A stretch of 64,000 nucleotides of DNA, from the NCBI GenBank assembly GCA_026416535.1, contig JAOAFA010000104.1, positions 1-64,000 on the forward strand, read 5' to 3'. Below the pieces are notes generated by a model, which was not told the origin of the DNA, did no database searches, and saw only the letters and a program-made list of their open reading frames with translations. The stretch comes from Deltaproteobacteria bacterium (lineage in GTDB: Bacteria > Myxococcota > SpSt-1050). Below are positions 8,218-18,100 of the stretch, one piece after another; the stretch's first letter is position 1, and every line of letters starts with the position of its first letter. The position numbers were made by a program, and so were the translations under genes.

Positions 8218-9205
8218 CACTTGAGGGGGATGCTGTAAGTGAGAATACATCATCAAAAGAGCCTTCCTCGATTCTTCTAACAGAGGCAGCTGCAATCATA
8301 GCGGCATTATCTGTACAGAATCTCTTTTCTGGGAAGAAAATCTCGAGGTCGTGATCAACTGAGTGAGCCAAAAAATAGTCTCGGATATAACTGTTAAAGG
8401 CAACCCCCCCTGAAAAGAGAATCTTCTTTATTCCAGTAATGTTTGAAGCAAGCACAGCCCTCTCAAAGAGAGTCCTTGCTACCGCCAGTTGGAAAGATGC
8501 AGCTATATCAAATTTGTCCTGCTCGCTATTTATAGGATTCTTCTTTAGGTAATCAATTACAAAAGTCTTAAGACCGGAGAAACTTACATCGATTCGGTCA
8601 GGCATTACAGATGGGAATTTGATTAGATCCTCATTGCCATATTTTGCATATCTCTCAATCTCAGGACCTCCAGGATAACCAAAACCTAATAACCTTGATA
8701 CCTTGTCAAATGCCTCACCTGCTGCATCGTCAAGTGTTGTCCCTATCTGTGTATATTCACCCCATTTTTTGACCTCATATATATTTGTATGTCCACCCGA
8801 GACAACCATTCCAACAAAAGGGGGTTTTAAGACATCGGATGAGAGCCTGATAGCTGCCAGATGTCCCTCTAAGTGATTTACTCCTATCACCTTCTTTTTA
8901 GAGGCATATGCAAGTCCATTTGCAAACGTTACACCTACTAATAGAGAACCCATTAACCCAGGAGATCTTGTGACAGCTATTACTTCTATATCCTCGAAAC
9001 TAAGTCCTGATTTTGAAATAGCCTCTTCGACCACAGAATATATTTTTATTATGTGATTTCTTGAGGCGATCTCTGGTACAATCCCTCCATATTTTGAGTG
9101 AATCTCTGTCTGGGAGGCCACTACATTTGAGTAGACATTAAATGATGTGTCAATTACAGCCGCACCTGTCTCATCACAAGACGTTTCAATCCCCAATATG
9201 TACAT
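8210..9205 (-). CDS. tsaD: tRNA threonylcarbamoyladenosine transferase TsaD
   Basis: About 331 residues once the start is moved to the ATG at 9205 (MYILGIETSCDETG); the track start at 9226 overlaps the GH57 gene. Family marks are the ASKHA N terminus GIETSCDETGAAV, the metal-binding HLEGHLAAI, SGGHTN and the late nucleotide-binding GGVAFNS. TsaD transfers the threonylcarbamoyl group to A37 of ANN-decoding tRNAs together with TsaB and TsaE, which are not in this window. The gene starts one base after the GH57 stop, so it is translated as the tail of the DUF4912-GH57 operon. Length and motifs are ordinary and nothing suggests loss of function. Confidence 0.95.
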   Translation of the reverse strand: MYILGIETSCDETGAAVIDTSFNVYSNVVASQTEIHSKYGGIVPEIASRNHIIKIYSVVEEAISKSGLSFEDIEVIAVTRSPGLMGSLLVGVTFANGLAYASKKKVIGVNHLEGHLAAIRLSSDVLKPPFVGMVVSGGHTNIYEVKKWGEYTQIGTTLDDAAGEAFDKVSRLLGFGYPGGPEIERYAKYGNEDLIKFPSVMPDRIDVSFSGLKTFVIDYLKKNPINSEQDKFDIAASFQLAVARTLFERAVLASNITGIKKILFSGGVAFNSYIRDYFLAHSVDHDLEIFFPEKRFCTDNAAMIAAASVRRIEEGSFDDVFSLTASPSSEL

Positions 9206-9206
9206 T

Positions 9207-10793
9207 CTACTTAAAATATTCGACATTAATCTCAGGGAAGATATTGTCTCTCTCTTCTATGGTTTTTAACCAATCGAGATTAACCGAGTGGGATTTGACT
9301 TCATTATATATCCTTGTAAATCTAAGAATGTGGTCTGTGAATCTCTTGTGAGCATATCCGACTGCAGTTCCAGTCTTCATGATAAATGCCCAATCACTAC
9401 TTTGTGCCAGAAGAAGCTCACGAGCCGCCTGACGAATAGCCCTGTCTTCGACCTCACTTCGTCCATAATAGTAGTTAGCTAATTCATTCATCCTTCTCTC
9501 TGCAACATGTAGGTGTGGATATATCCACGAATTTGACCCTTCTACCCACACCTCGTAATATCCTTTATTGCCCCAGCTTGAGCGCGCGGGGTTTACTATT
9601 TGTTGAGTCGGGAACTGCCTTAGATAGTTAGATAGTAGTGTCGTCTTAAATATCTTTTGATCATAACATGATTTTCTGAAAAAGTAGTTTAAGAATTCAG
9701 GTCCTTCAAACCACCAATGCCCGAAAAGTTCTGCATCATAGGGAGCCAGAACTATTGGTTTAATACCAAGTTTTGAATGTAGATATTCAATCTGCCTTTC
9801 CCTATTAAACATGAAGTTGCCCGCATGAATGGCGGCCTTATTTAAGGCGGCGTCTCTAATATATGGTTGCTTGTGCTTGGTCTTCCCCGTAATTCTATAA
9901 TATTTAACTCCTGTGAAAATTCGAATTCCATCAGGATGGATATACGGCTTTATGTATTCGTAATCGAGGTCAAAACCAACATCTCTATAAAAATCTCTGT
10001 AGTCAAAATCTCCGGGGTATCCTTCCTCCGCGCTCCATACCTGTTTTGATGACTCAGGGTCCCTTCCATAGGCAGCAATTCCATAGGGTGTGAATATGGG
10101 GGCATAAACTCCGTAAATAGGGGTTGGTTTACCAAATAGTAGTCCATGTGTATCTAAGATAAAATATCTTATTTCTGCCTCAAACAGAAATCTCTCTACC
10201 CCATTGAAGTATGCACACTCAGGCAGCCATATCCCTTTAGGGTCCCTTCCAAAGCACTTGCGATGATAGTCTCTAGCCGTTAAAATCTGCCCTCGGATCG
10301 CCCAAGGGTGATCCTCCATTAAAGGGAGAAAACCATGGGTAGCTGCTACTGTTAGAATCTCCAAATATCCTGCATCTTGAAGTCTTTTTAGTTGAGAAAT
10401 GATATCCCTATTGTATTTCTCTTCAAATAAATATCTTAAGTGTTGAAAACGGGTGTGATAAAACCAGGCCAAATTATTAAAGTCAGGCTGGTGCCTTGTT
10501 CTTTCAATCTCCCTTCCTGTCAGATCAATAAGTCTATAGAGGTGTTTTAAGTATCTACTGCGTAGTAGTTCATCATTCATCATCGAGGCGAGAGAAGGAG
10601 ATATGGTAATGTTAACCTTAAAATTAACTCCATCTTGTGCTAGATTTTCAAATATATCAATAAGAGGAAGGTAGGTCTCGGAGACTGCCTCATAGAACCA
10701 ATCCTCTTCTAAAAATTCATCAAACTCTGGATGCCTTACATATGGGAGATGGGCATGAAGTAATATTGCTAAGAATCCCTTTTCATCAAACAC
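9207..10793 (-). CDS. GH57 1,4-alpha-glucan branching enzyme (DUF1957 type)
   Basis: 528 residues. The N terminus has LLHAHLPYVRHPE, typical of GH57 branching enzymes. The catalytic glutamate lies in WLPECAY and the acid aspartate in APYDAELFGHWW. The C-terminal helical domain characteristic of this subfamily follows, with the WAFIMKTGTAVGYA region. The enzyme cuts alpha-1,4 glucan and makes alpha-1,6 branches, so it acts in cytoplasmic glycogen synthesis. The start is GTG at 10793, with GAGG nine bases upstream inside the end of the DUF4912 gene (five bases between stop and start). Pairing with a DUF4912 protein recurs in many bacteria. No glycogen synthase or phosphorylase lies in the window. 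Confidence 0.9.
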   Translation of the reverse strand: MFDEKGFLAILLHAHLPYVRHPEFDEFLEEDWFYEAVSETYLPLIDIFENLAQDGVNFKVNITISPSLASMMNDELLRSRYLKHLYRLIDLTGREIERTRHQPDFNNLAWFYHTRFQHLRYLFEEKYNRDIISQLKRLQDAGYLEILTVAATHGFLPLMEDHPWAIRGQILTARDYHRKCFGRDPKGIWLPECAYFNGVERFLFEAEIRYFILDTHGLLFGKPTPIYGVYAPIFTPYGIAAYGRDPESSKQVWSAEEGYPGDFDYRDFYRDVGFDLDYEYIKPYIHPDGIRIFTGVKYYRITGKTKHKQPYIRDAALNKAAIHAGNFMFNRERQIEYLHSKLGIKPIVLAPYDAELFGHWWFEGPEFLNYFFRKSCYDQKIFKTTLLSNYLRQFPTQQIVNPARSSWGNKGYYEVWVEGSNSWIYPHLHVAERRMNELANYYYGRSEVEDRAIRQAARELLLAQSSDWAFIMKTGTAVGYAHKRFTDHILRFTRIYNEVKSHSVNLDWLKTIEERDNIFPEINVEYFK

Positions 10794-10798
10794 GATCT

Positions 10799-11953
10799 CT
10801 ACCTCTCTTTTATTAAATTATCAGATGACGAGAGATTCCATTTTAGTGCCTTTCTAAGTCTCTCTAAAATCTCTTCGGAACCTTTTAAGTATCTTCTTAT
10901 ACCCTGTCCGTCTGGACCCCATAGCTCTTCGAGTAGGATGACCCCTTCCGGTAGTGGTGAAACATATGGGAAAGGTAACTCCGTTCCTTCCTCTTGAAGC
11001 TTAGAGAGTAGGTATGCAAGCTCTGAGATATCCCTCAGCCTTGGTCCTACAATCTCTTTTATCCTTGCAAGAGGTATATCAAACGGGATGGTTACAAACC
11101 TTACCTCTCCACTGGAGGTAGTTGACGGAGGCATCCTTACCGTTTTTGAACGAAGTATGGGTAAGAATCCATGCCTACTTTTTACAACGATCTCAACAAC
11201 GAAATCTCGCTCAGGGGAATCTACAAATGCATACCAGTTTTTTGTCCCATAAGGTATTTCATACAAAAGATACCTATTGGCATTACCACCATCATAAATA
11301 ATGTTGGTCACATCACTTATTTTGATGTATAACCTGTTGTCTATACTCTGAGTTAGATAATGTCTAATCGTATCTCTCGAGATGTCCCAGTAGCAGAAAA
11401 TCCATTCTGGATCCCTTGCAATGACGAAGATTGTGTCAATATCATAAGACTCTGGGAGCGTCCCTAATGCCTCTTCGACAAACTTTCTTCTAGACATATC
11501 TCCCATATCATATTTGGAAGGCTCTACATCTCCAGTTCCATGAACGGGCTTTGTGGATATCTGTTCTAAAACTATCCGTGCTTCAGGTTCATCCCTACCT
11601 TTCTTTCTAGCGAGTGTTGTTCTTTTCAATATATTTACACTTCTCTGAATTCCCTTTGATACGGATTTAACCTTTTCAGCAACCCTCTTTGTCTTTTCAA
11701 TTTGACTCTTGGCAACCCGTTTTGTCTTTTCAATCTCTTTTTTAGCCTTCTCTTTTGATTTTTCGATATGCATTTTAGCTATTTTTTGGGCATCCTCTGC
11801 CTTAGAGGTAAGATCGCTAATTATCTTCACCAATTGTAACTTAGTCATGCCCTTCTTAACATCCGCACTTAGTCTCTTGGCAAGCTTTAGTAGTTCTTCT
11901 TTGGATTTTTTCAATAAGCCTTTACTCTCGTCTGTCTCTTTCCTTTGAGGCAT
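10799..11953 (-). CDS. DUF4912 protein with Rho-N/coiled-coil N terminus
   Basis: 384 residues. Residues 1-50 form a SAP/Rho-N-like helical segment (LLKLAKRLSADVKKGMTKLQL). Residues 50-110 are a Lys/Glu-rich coiled coil with a short internal repeat (AK..IEKTKRVA occurs twice). Residues 150-330 are the DUF4912 domain (ARDPEWIFCYWDIS), a beta-rich fold related to carbohydrate-binding modules. The gene has a strong AAGGAGG before its ATG and stops five bases before GH57. The arrangement suggests a glycogen- or starch-binding accessory to the branching enzyme; this is inferred from neighbour and fold, not shown. The basic N terminus could also bind nucleic acid. Confidence 0.8.
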   Translation of the reverse strand: MPQRKETDESKGLLKKSKEELLKLAKRLSADVKKGMTKLQLVKIISDLTSKAEDAQKIAKMHIEKSKEKAKKEIEKTKRVAKSQIEKTKRVAEKVKSVSKGIQRSVNILKRTTLARKKGRDEPEARIVLEQISTKPVHGTGDVEPSKYDMGDMSRRKFVEEALGTLPESYDIDTIFVIARDPEWIFCYWDISRDTIRHYLTQSIDNRLYIKISDVTNIIYDGGNANRYLLYEIPYGTKNWYAFVDSPERDFVVEIVVKSRHGFLPILRSKTVRMPPSTTSSGEVRFVTIPFDIPLARIKEIVGPRLRDISELAYLLSKLQEEGTELPFPYVSPLPEGVILLEELWGPDGQGIRRYLKGSEEILERLRKALKWNLSSSDNLIKER

Positions 11954-12015
11954 TACTAAACCTCCTTGATAAGTGTAAAAACAAAGTCCTGGACCATATT
12001 GAGCTAAACCAAAAT

Positions 12016-12393
12016 TTATGCCGGTATATCACTCCTCTTTTCCTCTCTAATCAAGGCTAGGATTGAATGATGTGGTATTATTAGATATTTCTTCCCCTGA
12101 AAATCTATTTCTACTGATGACTCCTTTACAAATATTGCATAGTCGCCTTCTTGTGCCTGAAGTGGGATATATTTAACATCTTTTAGTTTGGCACCGCTAG
12201 GGAGTTCGTAAACCGAGCCGGGGTCATATACGGCATATCCGGGACCTGTCTTGACTACTCTACCAGACAGGACCTTTTCCTTTTCTTTAACTGTGGGCGG
12301 TAGATAGAGTCCTCCGTCGGTTTTTAAATTCTCCTCATCTGGTTCTATAAGAACCTTATCGCCTACAACTATGATATTCTTTTTAACATCCAT
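12016..12393 (-). CDS. Divergent GroES-family co-chaperonin-like protein
   Basis: 125 residues, longer than the usual 95-100. It has the GroES core: an N-terminal VVGDKVLIEPDE, a mobile-loop-like TDGGLYLPPTVKEKEKVLSGRVVKTGPG, and a C terminus with VEIDFQGKKYLIIPHHSILALI. An inserted segment (about residues 58-85) accounts for the extra length. No groEL stands beside it, so it is probably a second, specialised copy and not the housekeeping co-chaperonin. The ATG lacks a Shine-Dalgarno, and the likely promoter's start point falls within a few bases of it, so the mRNA may be nearly leaderless. It lies 62 bases upstream of the DUF4912 gene in the same direction. Confidence 0.75.
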   Translation of the reverse strand: MDVKKNIIVVGDKVLIEPDEENLKTDGGLYLPPTVKEKEKVLSGRVVKTGPGYAVYDPGSVYELPSGAKLKDVKYIPLQAQEGDYAIFVKESSVEIDFQGKKYLIIPHHSILALIREEKRSDIPA

Positions 12394-12402
12394 AGCAAAT
12401 GA

Positions 12403-12430
12403 AATATATAACCCAATTAAAAAAATGCAA
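12403..12430 (-). promoter_or_regulatory. Probable sigma70-type promoter of the GroES-like gene
   Basis: On the minus strand TTGCAT (12425-12430) and TATATT (12403-12408) are separated by 16 bases. Transcription would start around 12396, only a few bases before the ATG at 12393, giving a leaderless or near-leaderless transcript. In an AT-rich genome such matches also arise by chance. Confidence 0.4.
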
Positions 12431-12508
12431 CAGTAAATTTTTAATAATTATGAATTCAAGAATATGATAATTTTATCTCTCCTTAGGTTTTGGGAAATTA
12501 TTAGCTAC

Positions 12509-14410
12509 TCACCTCTTAACCAACTTTTCGAGTTCCTCTATTCTCCTAGTAAAAATATTGAATGCCTCCTCATAAGGTTCTTTAGACATCATATCAGCAC
12601 CAGAGCGCCTTAATAGCTCAAGTGGATAATCTGAAAATCCGCCTTTCAATAGGTTTTCTACGTACTCCTTGCGGGCATTCTCTCCTTCTCTAAGGACCCT
12701 TTCACTTAGATACAGAGCAGCAATATATCCCGTAACATACTTATAGACATAGAAGTTGTAGTAAAAATGGGGAACATACGCCCATTCAACGGCATATAGG
12801 TCATCTATTTTAACTACCCCTTTCGAATCACCATAGTATTTTTTCAAAAGTTCAAGATAAGTCTTGTTCAAAAAATCCGCCGTAATGGGTTCTTTGTTTT
12901 CTGCAGATTTGTATATATTATACTCGAATTCTGAAAACATCGCCTGTCTAAAAACAGTGGTACGCATTGTTTCAAGAGATTCTCCTAAAAGGATCTTCCT
13001 TTTTGTAATGTCCTTTTCTTTTGATAGCATGTAATTTAATAGCAGATTTTCATTGAAGGTAGATGCTACTTCTGCAACGAAGATAGGATAATTAGCTTTA
13101 GCAAATGGCTGAGTCTTATTGGAATAGTATGAATGCATTGCATGACCAAGTTCATGAAGCATCGTGGAGACAGAGTTATAATTGTCGTTGTAGTTTAGTA
13201 GCATATAGGGATGGACATCGTAGTGATCACCAGTCATATAGGCACCAGATCTTTTTCCTCTATTTGGATAGACATCAGTCCATCCACTTCCAGGGCTCAG
13301 GGCCTCAATAGCAATTTTGACATATTCATCTCCCATAGGCTTAAGTGTTTCACCTGCTATTTTTACTGCCTCTTCATACGAATATGTATCTTGAATACCC
13401 GTTGTAATAGGTGCATAAAGGTCATAATATCTAAGTTCACTTAGACCAAGAATTTCTTTCTTCAGTATCAAGTATCTGTGTAAAACATTAAGATTTTCAT
13501 TTATCATCTTTATAAGATTTTCATACAATTCGACAGGGATGTTTTCATAGAATATAGAGGCCTCAAGGGCCGATTTATACCTTCTCGTCTTTGCATAAAA
13601 TATATTGGCATCAATCTGAGAGGCAAGAGATTGGGCAAGTGTATTCTTGTATTTCATGTAAGTAGAGAAAAATTCAACAAAGATCTTTTCTCTGTCACTC
13701 CTTATTGTGGACTCCCTATACTTGGTGTAGTTAGCCTGGTTGAGTTGGACCTTTTCTTTTGTAGAGAGTTCTACCTCTGGGAAATTTAGCTCTCCTCCAG
13801 TAAATGCCGAATATATGTTATACCCTGCACTCGCAAAAGTAGCAGTTCGTGCAAGGAGCTCCTCCTCTTTCCTTGATAGAATGTGAGACTTTTTCCTCAA
13901 TAAGTTCTTTAGAAACATATCATAGTCTTTGAAATCTTTGTGGGATATAAGTTTCTTAATAGTTGCTTCAGGAAGAGAAATAAGTTCGGGTTCAATAAAA
14001 GCCGTTGCCTCTCCAAAGTCAGCAGAGACCTTCTCCGCTATAGATTTAAGTGCCAATGTCTCAGAGACCCGCGTGTCTTGATCATAGGACATCATTGCAT
14101 AACCACTAATACGGTATAGTTTGTGCATTAACTTAAAATATAGATCAAGCACCTTCTTTATGTCTTCAGTCTTCTTGAGTTTACCCTTATACTTCTCAAA
14201 TTCTTTTAAGTTATTTAATATAAAATCCTTATCTTTTCTCCACTCCTCGATATTTTTATAAAGATGCGTCAGATCCCATTTATACTTAGAATCTATCTCA
14301 CTCCTTTCTTTTATTTCACCCTTTTTCATAATAGGTCCTCCTTGTTGATAGGCTGCTATCAAAATGATTGCGATGATGAAAACAAAAAACGAAAGACTAA
14401 TTCTATTCAC
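12509..14410 (-). CDS. Oligoendopeptidase F (M3), with dual starts
   Basis: Up to 633 residues. It is a zinc metallopeptidase of family M3: HELGHAMHSYY holds the HExxH pair, and the downstream glutamate lies in FVAEVASTFNE. Members cleave short oligopeptides. Two starts each have a full Shine-Dalgarno. GTG 14410 (AGGAGG, six-base spacing) gives a signal-peptide-like N terminus, LSFFVFIIAIILIAAY. ATG 14329 (GGAGG, seven-base spacing) gives a soluble protein starting MKKGEIKERS, which matches the normal cytoplasmic PepF N terminus. The gene may therefore make an exported and a cytosolic form. It has its own promoter candidate upstream and is followed by 115 bases before the GroES-like gene. Confidence 0.9.
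   Translation of the reverse strand: MNRISLSFFVFIIAIILIAAYQQGGPIMKKGEIKERSEIDSKYKWDLTHLYKNIEEWRKDKDFILNNLKEFEKYKGKLKKTEDIKKVLDLYFKLMHKLYRISGYAMMSYDQDTRVSETLALKSIAEKVSADFGEATAFIEPELISLPEATIKKLISHKDFKDYDMFLKNLLRKKSHILSRKEEELLARTATFASAGYNIYSAFTGGELNFPEVELSTKEKVQLNQANYTKYRESTIRSDREKIFVEFFSTYMKYKNTLAQSLASQIDANIFYAKTRRYKSALEASIFYENIPVELYENLIKMINENLNVLHRYLILKKEILGLSELRYYDLYAPITTGIQDTYSYEEAVKIAGETLKPMGDEYVKIAIEALSPGSGWTDVYPNRGKRSGAYMTGDHYDVHPYMLLNYNDNYNSVSTMLHELGHAMHSYYSNKTQPFAKANYPIFVAEVASTFNENLLLNYMLSKEKDITKRKILLGESLETMRTTVFRQAMFSEFEYNIYKSAENKEPITADFLNKTYLELLKKYYGDSKGVVKIDDLYAVEWAYVPHFYYNFYVYKYVTGYIAALYLSERVLREGENARKEYVENLLKGGFSDYPLELLRRSGADMMSKEPYEEAFNIFTRRIEELEKLVKR
14337..14341 (-). promoter_or_regulatory. 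Internal Shine-Dalgarno for the short oligoendopeptidase form
   Basis: GGAGG on the minus strand, seven bases before ATG 14329 and inside the signal-peptide coding part of the gene. It equals the site before the outer start in strength, so it decides between two protein forms. Confidence 0.6.
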
Positions 14411-14453
14411 AGTAAACCTCCTAAATAGTTATTGAAGGAATAACCACCATAAA

Positions 14454-14481
14454 AATATAATCAATATTTTACTTTGAGCAA
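14454..14481 (-). promoter_or_regulatory. Probable promoter of the oligoendopeptidase gene
   Basis: On the minus strand TTGCTC (14476-14481) and TATATT (14454-14459) are separated by 16 bases, about 45 bases upstream of GTG 14410. The spacing fits sigma70-type promoters, but the -35 box is only a partial match. Confidence 0.35.
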
Positions 14482-15174
14482 GGAAATTTTGCTAACTGTG
14501 ATCATTATTTTGTAGAGAAATCCCGCCATGGCCGATAGGGAAGCCCAGTTTTTATGAGTGGTAAAAAGACCTTCTCTATTCCTCTCTTCTATCGAAAAAA
14601 CTTAAAGTTCTCCTTCTTATATACTATGAATTTTCAAACTATCTATCTCTGCCACAGGTGTCTTTAATCTTCTTTCAAAAAATCTACTCCTACATCCCCA
14701 TCTTCATAACAAAACATAGTTCTCTCTTCTAAAAAGGGCCATTTTTACACCTTCTATAGTCTCGGCTTTCAAGTACTTTCTTTTGTTGGAATAGTGTTTA
14801 ATTTGTTTAAGGTTTTGTAATAGTGTTTCCATACCTGCTTTCATAGTCTATGTTTTTGGTGTTTAGGATAATATTGTGAGAGTTTAATATGTTGTTGAAT
14901 TTTTAGAGTTCACTTTCTCCATTTTTACCTCATCTTCCAGAGCACACACAGTTTCTATTAATACTAACTTTATGTGTAGATTAATTTCCCTCTCTTCGAC
15001 AGTTAATACATAAAGTATTAAAGGATATAAAAATAAGACACCGCATATAAAATTTGTAAAGGCACAAAGAGAAACTTGCGATGGTATAGATGAGTATAAA
15101 AGACCTATTATCTTGTGTTTTTACACCGATAGGGAGCTTAGGTATAGCGTACTTTGCCAATCAACCCATATATT
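14482..15174. other. Gene-free stretch with a decayed minus-strand trace
   Basis: No intact gene. On the minus strand, ATG 14844 opens 46 codons (MKAGMETLLQNLKQIKHYSN...) to a stop at 14704. The same frame then continues with only three more stops toward about 14520, with protein-like pieces such as RRLKTPVAEIDSLKIHS and TTHKNWASLSAMAGF. This looks like a gene that has decayed by nonsense mutations. I cannot name the family. Bases 14850-15174 show nothing recognisable. Confidence 0.35.
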
Positions 15175-18100
15175 CTATTGGGTGAATTGAGCCTTTCTAA
15201 GCTCCTTGATGATTGATAAAATTTCCGGATCCTTTATTTTATCCTCACCCACTTTACTCAGAACCTCCCTAATTTTCACATAGTTTTCCTTGTAGTAATA
15301 ACGCTTAATTGCGAGGGATATTACCTTAAGCCTCTCGTTTTCATTCAGGAGGTTAGATGAGAGTAGGCTATCTGTGACAGATTCAAATCCATCTGTGTCG
15401 TCAAGGAAGAAGTAAATGTTTTGTATATATTTGAGGATATCTTTGTTATGTTCATAAGCTATACATTTATTTAAGTGATAAAATATATTTGAATTTTGAG
15501 TTTTGTAAAAAATCGAAGCCGATAGTTCTATATATTTCAATATGTTTTGAAGCAGACTTAGACATTTTTCAATGCTGTAGGCTTCGGGTTGTTTTGGAAA
15601 GTCATTTATAAAGGTGTAAAGGGCGAGTAACTGAGGATATGCGTTTGTGATATGTATATTCTCTTTGTCTACACCCTTTTCTAACAAGTAAAGATAAGCA
15701 GATCGAGCAACTTGCCTCTGACCTCTAATCTCACAGGATTTTATAAAATCGAGAATCTCTTCTTTACTCATTAGAGAGAACGAATCCTTGATCAGTTCTT
15801 TAGTTGGCAACCTGCTATACTCATAGATAACATTTGCTTCCGATATAGCAAAAACAATATCTGACGGCATTCCGATGAAAAATGCCTTTGGCGCCTCATA
15901 TTCTATTATAGGGAATTTATCCTCATTAACTAGGAGATTCTCATCGCCTCTCCCAAAATGCATCCTAAATCTTCGGTCGCCTATTAAGTTCATTGACACA
16001 AACTCATATATCGTATCTGGAATCCCTATTGAGTTTTTATCCCTTATGGCAGAATAAAATACGGGATCGCTGAATTTCTCATAAATCCTTTGCTTATTAA
16101 AGTTCAAAGGCTTTTCAGATGCAACTATTAGAAGATCCAGTGCAGCGGGTGCAAATACATAAGCGTAGTTGAATACATGTCCTATTGTATTGAACATAAT
16201 ATTTACAATTCTGTCATTTGTTTCGTATGCCTGGAACCACTGAATAAATATCCCATCTTCTTTTAGGTGCGATTTTACTTCCTCAAAGTATTGAACAGTA
16301 AAAAGGCTTGCAAGCCCTGCTATCCACGGGTTCGATGGTTCCGAGATGATAACATCATACTTTTTTTCCGGATTTAATCTGAGATACTCTCTTCCATCAG
16401 AATTAATAATTTTAACTTTCTTGTTATTTAATACATCAAAGTTAAAGTCCTTAAACAGAATCCCCGCTTCAATTACCTCCTTTGATACCTCAAGTAGTTC
16501 AACATTTTTAACCTCATTATTAATCGCTGCTACACCAGCGGTGACTCCACTACCCATACCAAGGACAAAGATATCCTCAGGGTTATTGTGAAGCAAAACT
16601 CCCAAAAGACCTGACCACAATTGAGTAGGCATGTCATACTCAGAGCTGGCATCAGGTTTTCCATTTATCCTCAATATTATGGTTCCCTTCTTGTTTTTTG
16701 TAACTGATACTAGTGAACCCTTCCCTTCTTTATAGTACAAAAGTTTCTCACGGTTCTTATCGTTTATGAATTCATCAAAGGATCGAGCCACTCGTTTTCT
16801 GATCCTGAAACTGCCTCGCTGAATATATTCTCTGTCTATGAACTCGTAAGATATAATAAAGATTAGCAATGGCACAGATATAATTGATAAACCTATTTTA
16901 AAATTCCTCTTTACTCCTGTGATATAAAATAGTATTATCCCTATTAAAAGGTTAATGACGACCCCTACTTTCATTGAGCTTTCCATACCTATCAGGGGTA
17001 ATAGTAGGAAGCCTGTAAATAGAGAACCAAATAAGTTACCAAGCGTGTTTATGGAAAATGTATCTCCAATGCCTACCCCAACCTTAGTTATGCTTTTTGT
17101 ATTTATATGACTTGCTAAAGGCAATGTCATACCAATAAATAGTGTCGGCAAAAACATGACAACAAAACAGATGATAATCTTTGTAATCTCGTAGAATATG
17201 AACATTGACTCTGTCTTTGGTATAGCGCTCCCAATTATATTGAAATAATAAGGCAAGCGCATATATAGAGGCAAGGCGATAATTATTGACAATGCTATTA
17301 GTATTTCAATGATAGCAAACCAGAAGAGATGATTGATCCTTTTTGAAAGCGCTTTATGAATTATATAAGAGCCAACAGCAATACCAGTTATAAAAGTAAA
17401 TAACATAACAGCAAAGGATTGGACTGCTGACCCTATAATTAATGATAACATCCTTGTCCAGACTACTTCATATAACATTGAGACAAAACCACTAATTCCT
17501 ATCATTATTAAGACAACCTTTATATCAGAATCGGAGTATTTTATCTCAGGACTAATATTATTTGGGGTAGTATCCATCTCATCTATACTATCCATGGTCT
17601 TTTCACTTACCTTTTTACTTAAGTAGAATGTTACAACACCCACTAATATATTTACGAAAGAAAAGAGCTGGATTGAGAGGTCTGTCCCAAGGGTGTGAAT
17701 AATAAAGTACCCTCCAATCAATGTCCCTGCAATAGCACCTACTGTATTGAGAAAGTACAATAATCCAACCTTCGCTCCCACATCAGCTATGTGTTTTATA
17801 ATGAACTTACTCATTACTGGGAGTGTCCCTCCCATAAATGTTGTTGGAAGTAAAATTGTCATTATGCTAAAGATGATTTTTAACAAGAGATTACTTATTG
17901 AATTAGGGACAGAACCTTGGGCAAGTGTAAAATAAAGGTCAAATAGAATATCAAAGTAGATCGGGAAGAGTGCACAGGTAATACCGATCCCAAATTCGAG
18001 GTAAGAATAAAGTTTGAGGGGATTCTTGTATCTGTCTACGAATTTTCCGAAGATGTGATTTCCAAGGGCGAGCCCTCCCATGAATGTAGACAGAAGGATA

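Noticed and set aside
13105-13444. Plus-strand ORFs inside the oligoendopeptidase gene
   Set aside because: They are antisense shadows of a clearly conserved M3 peptidase. The same holds for the other track ORFs not listed.
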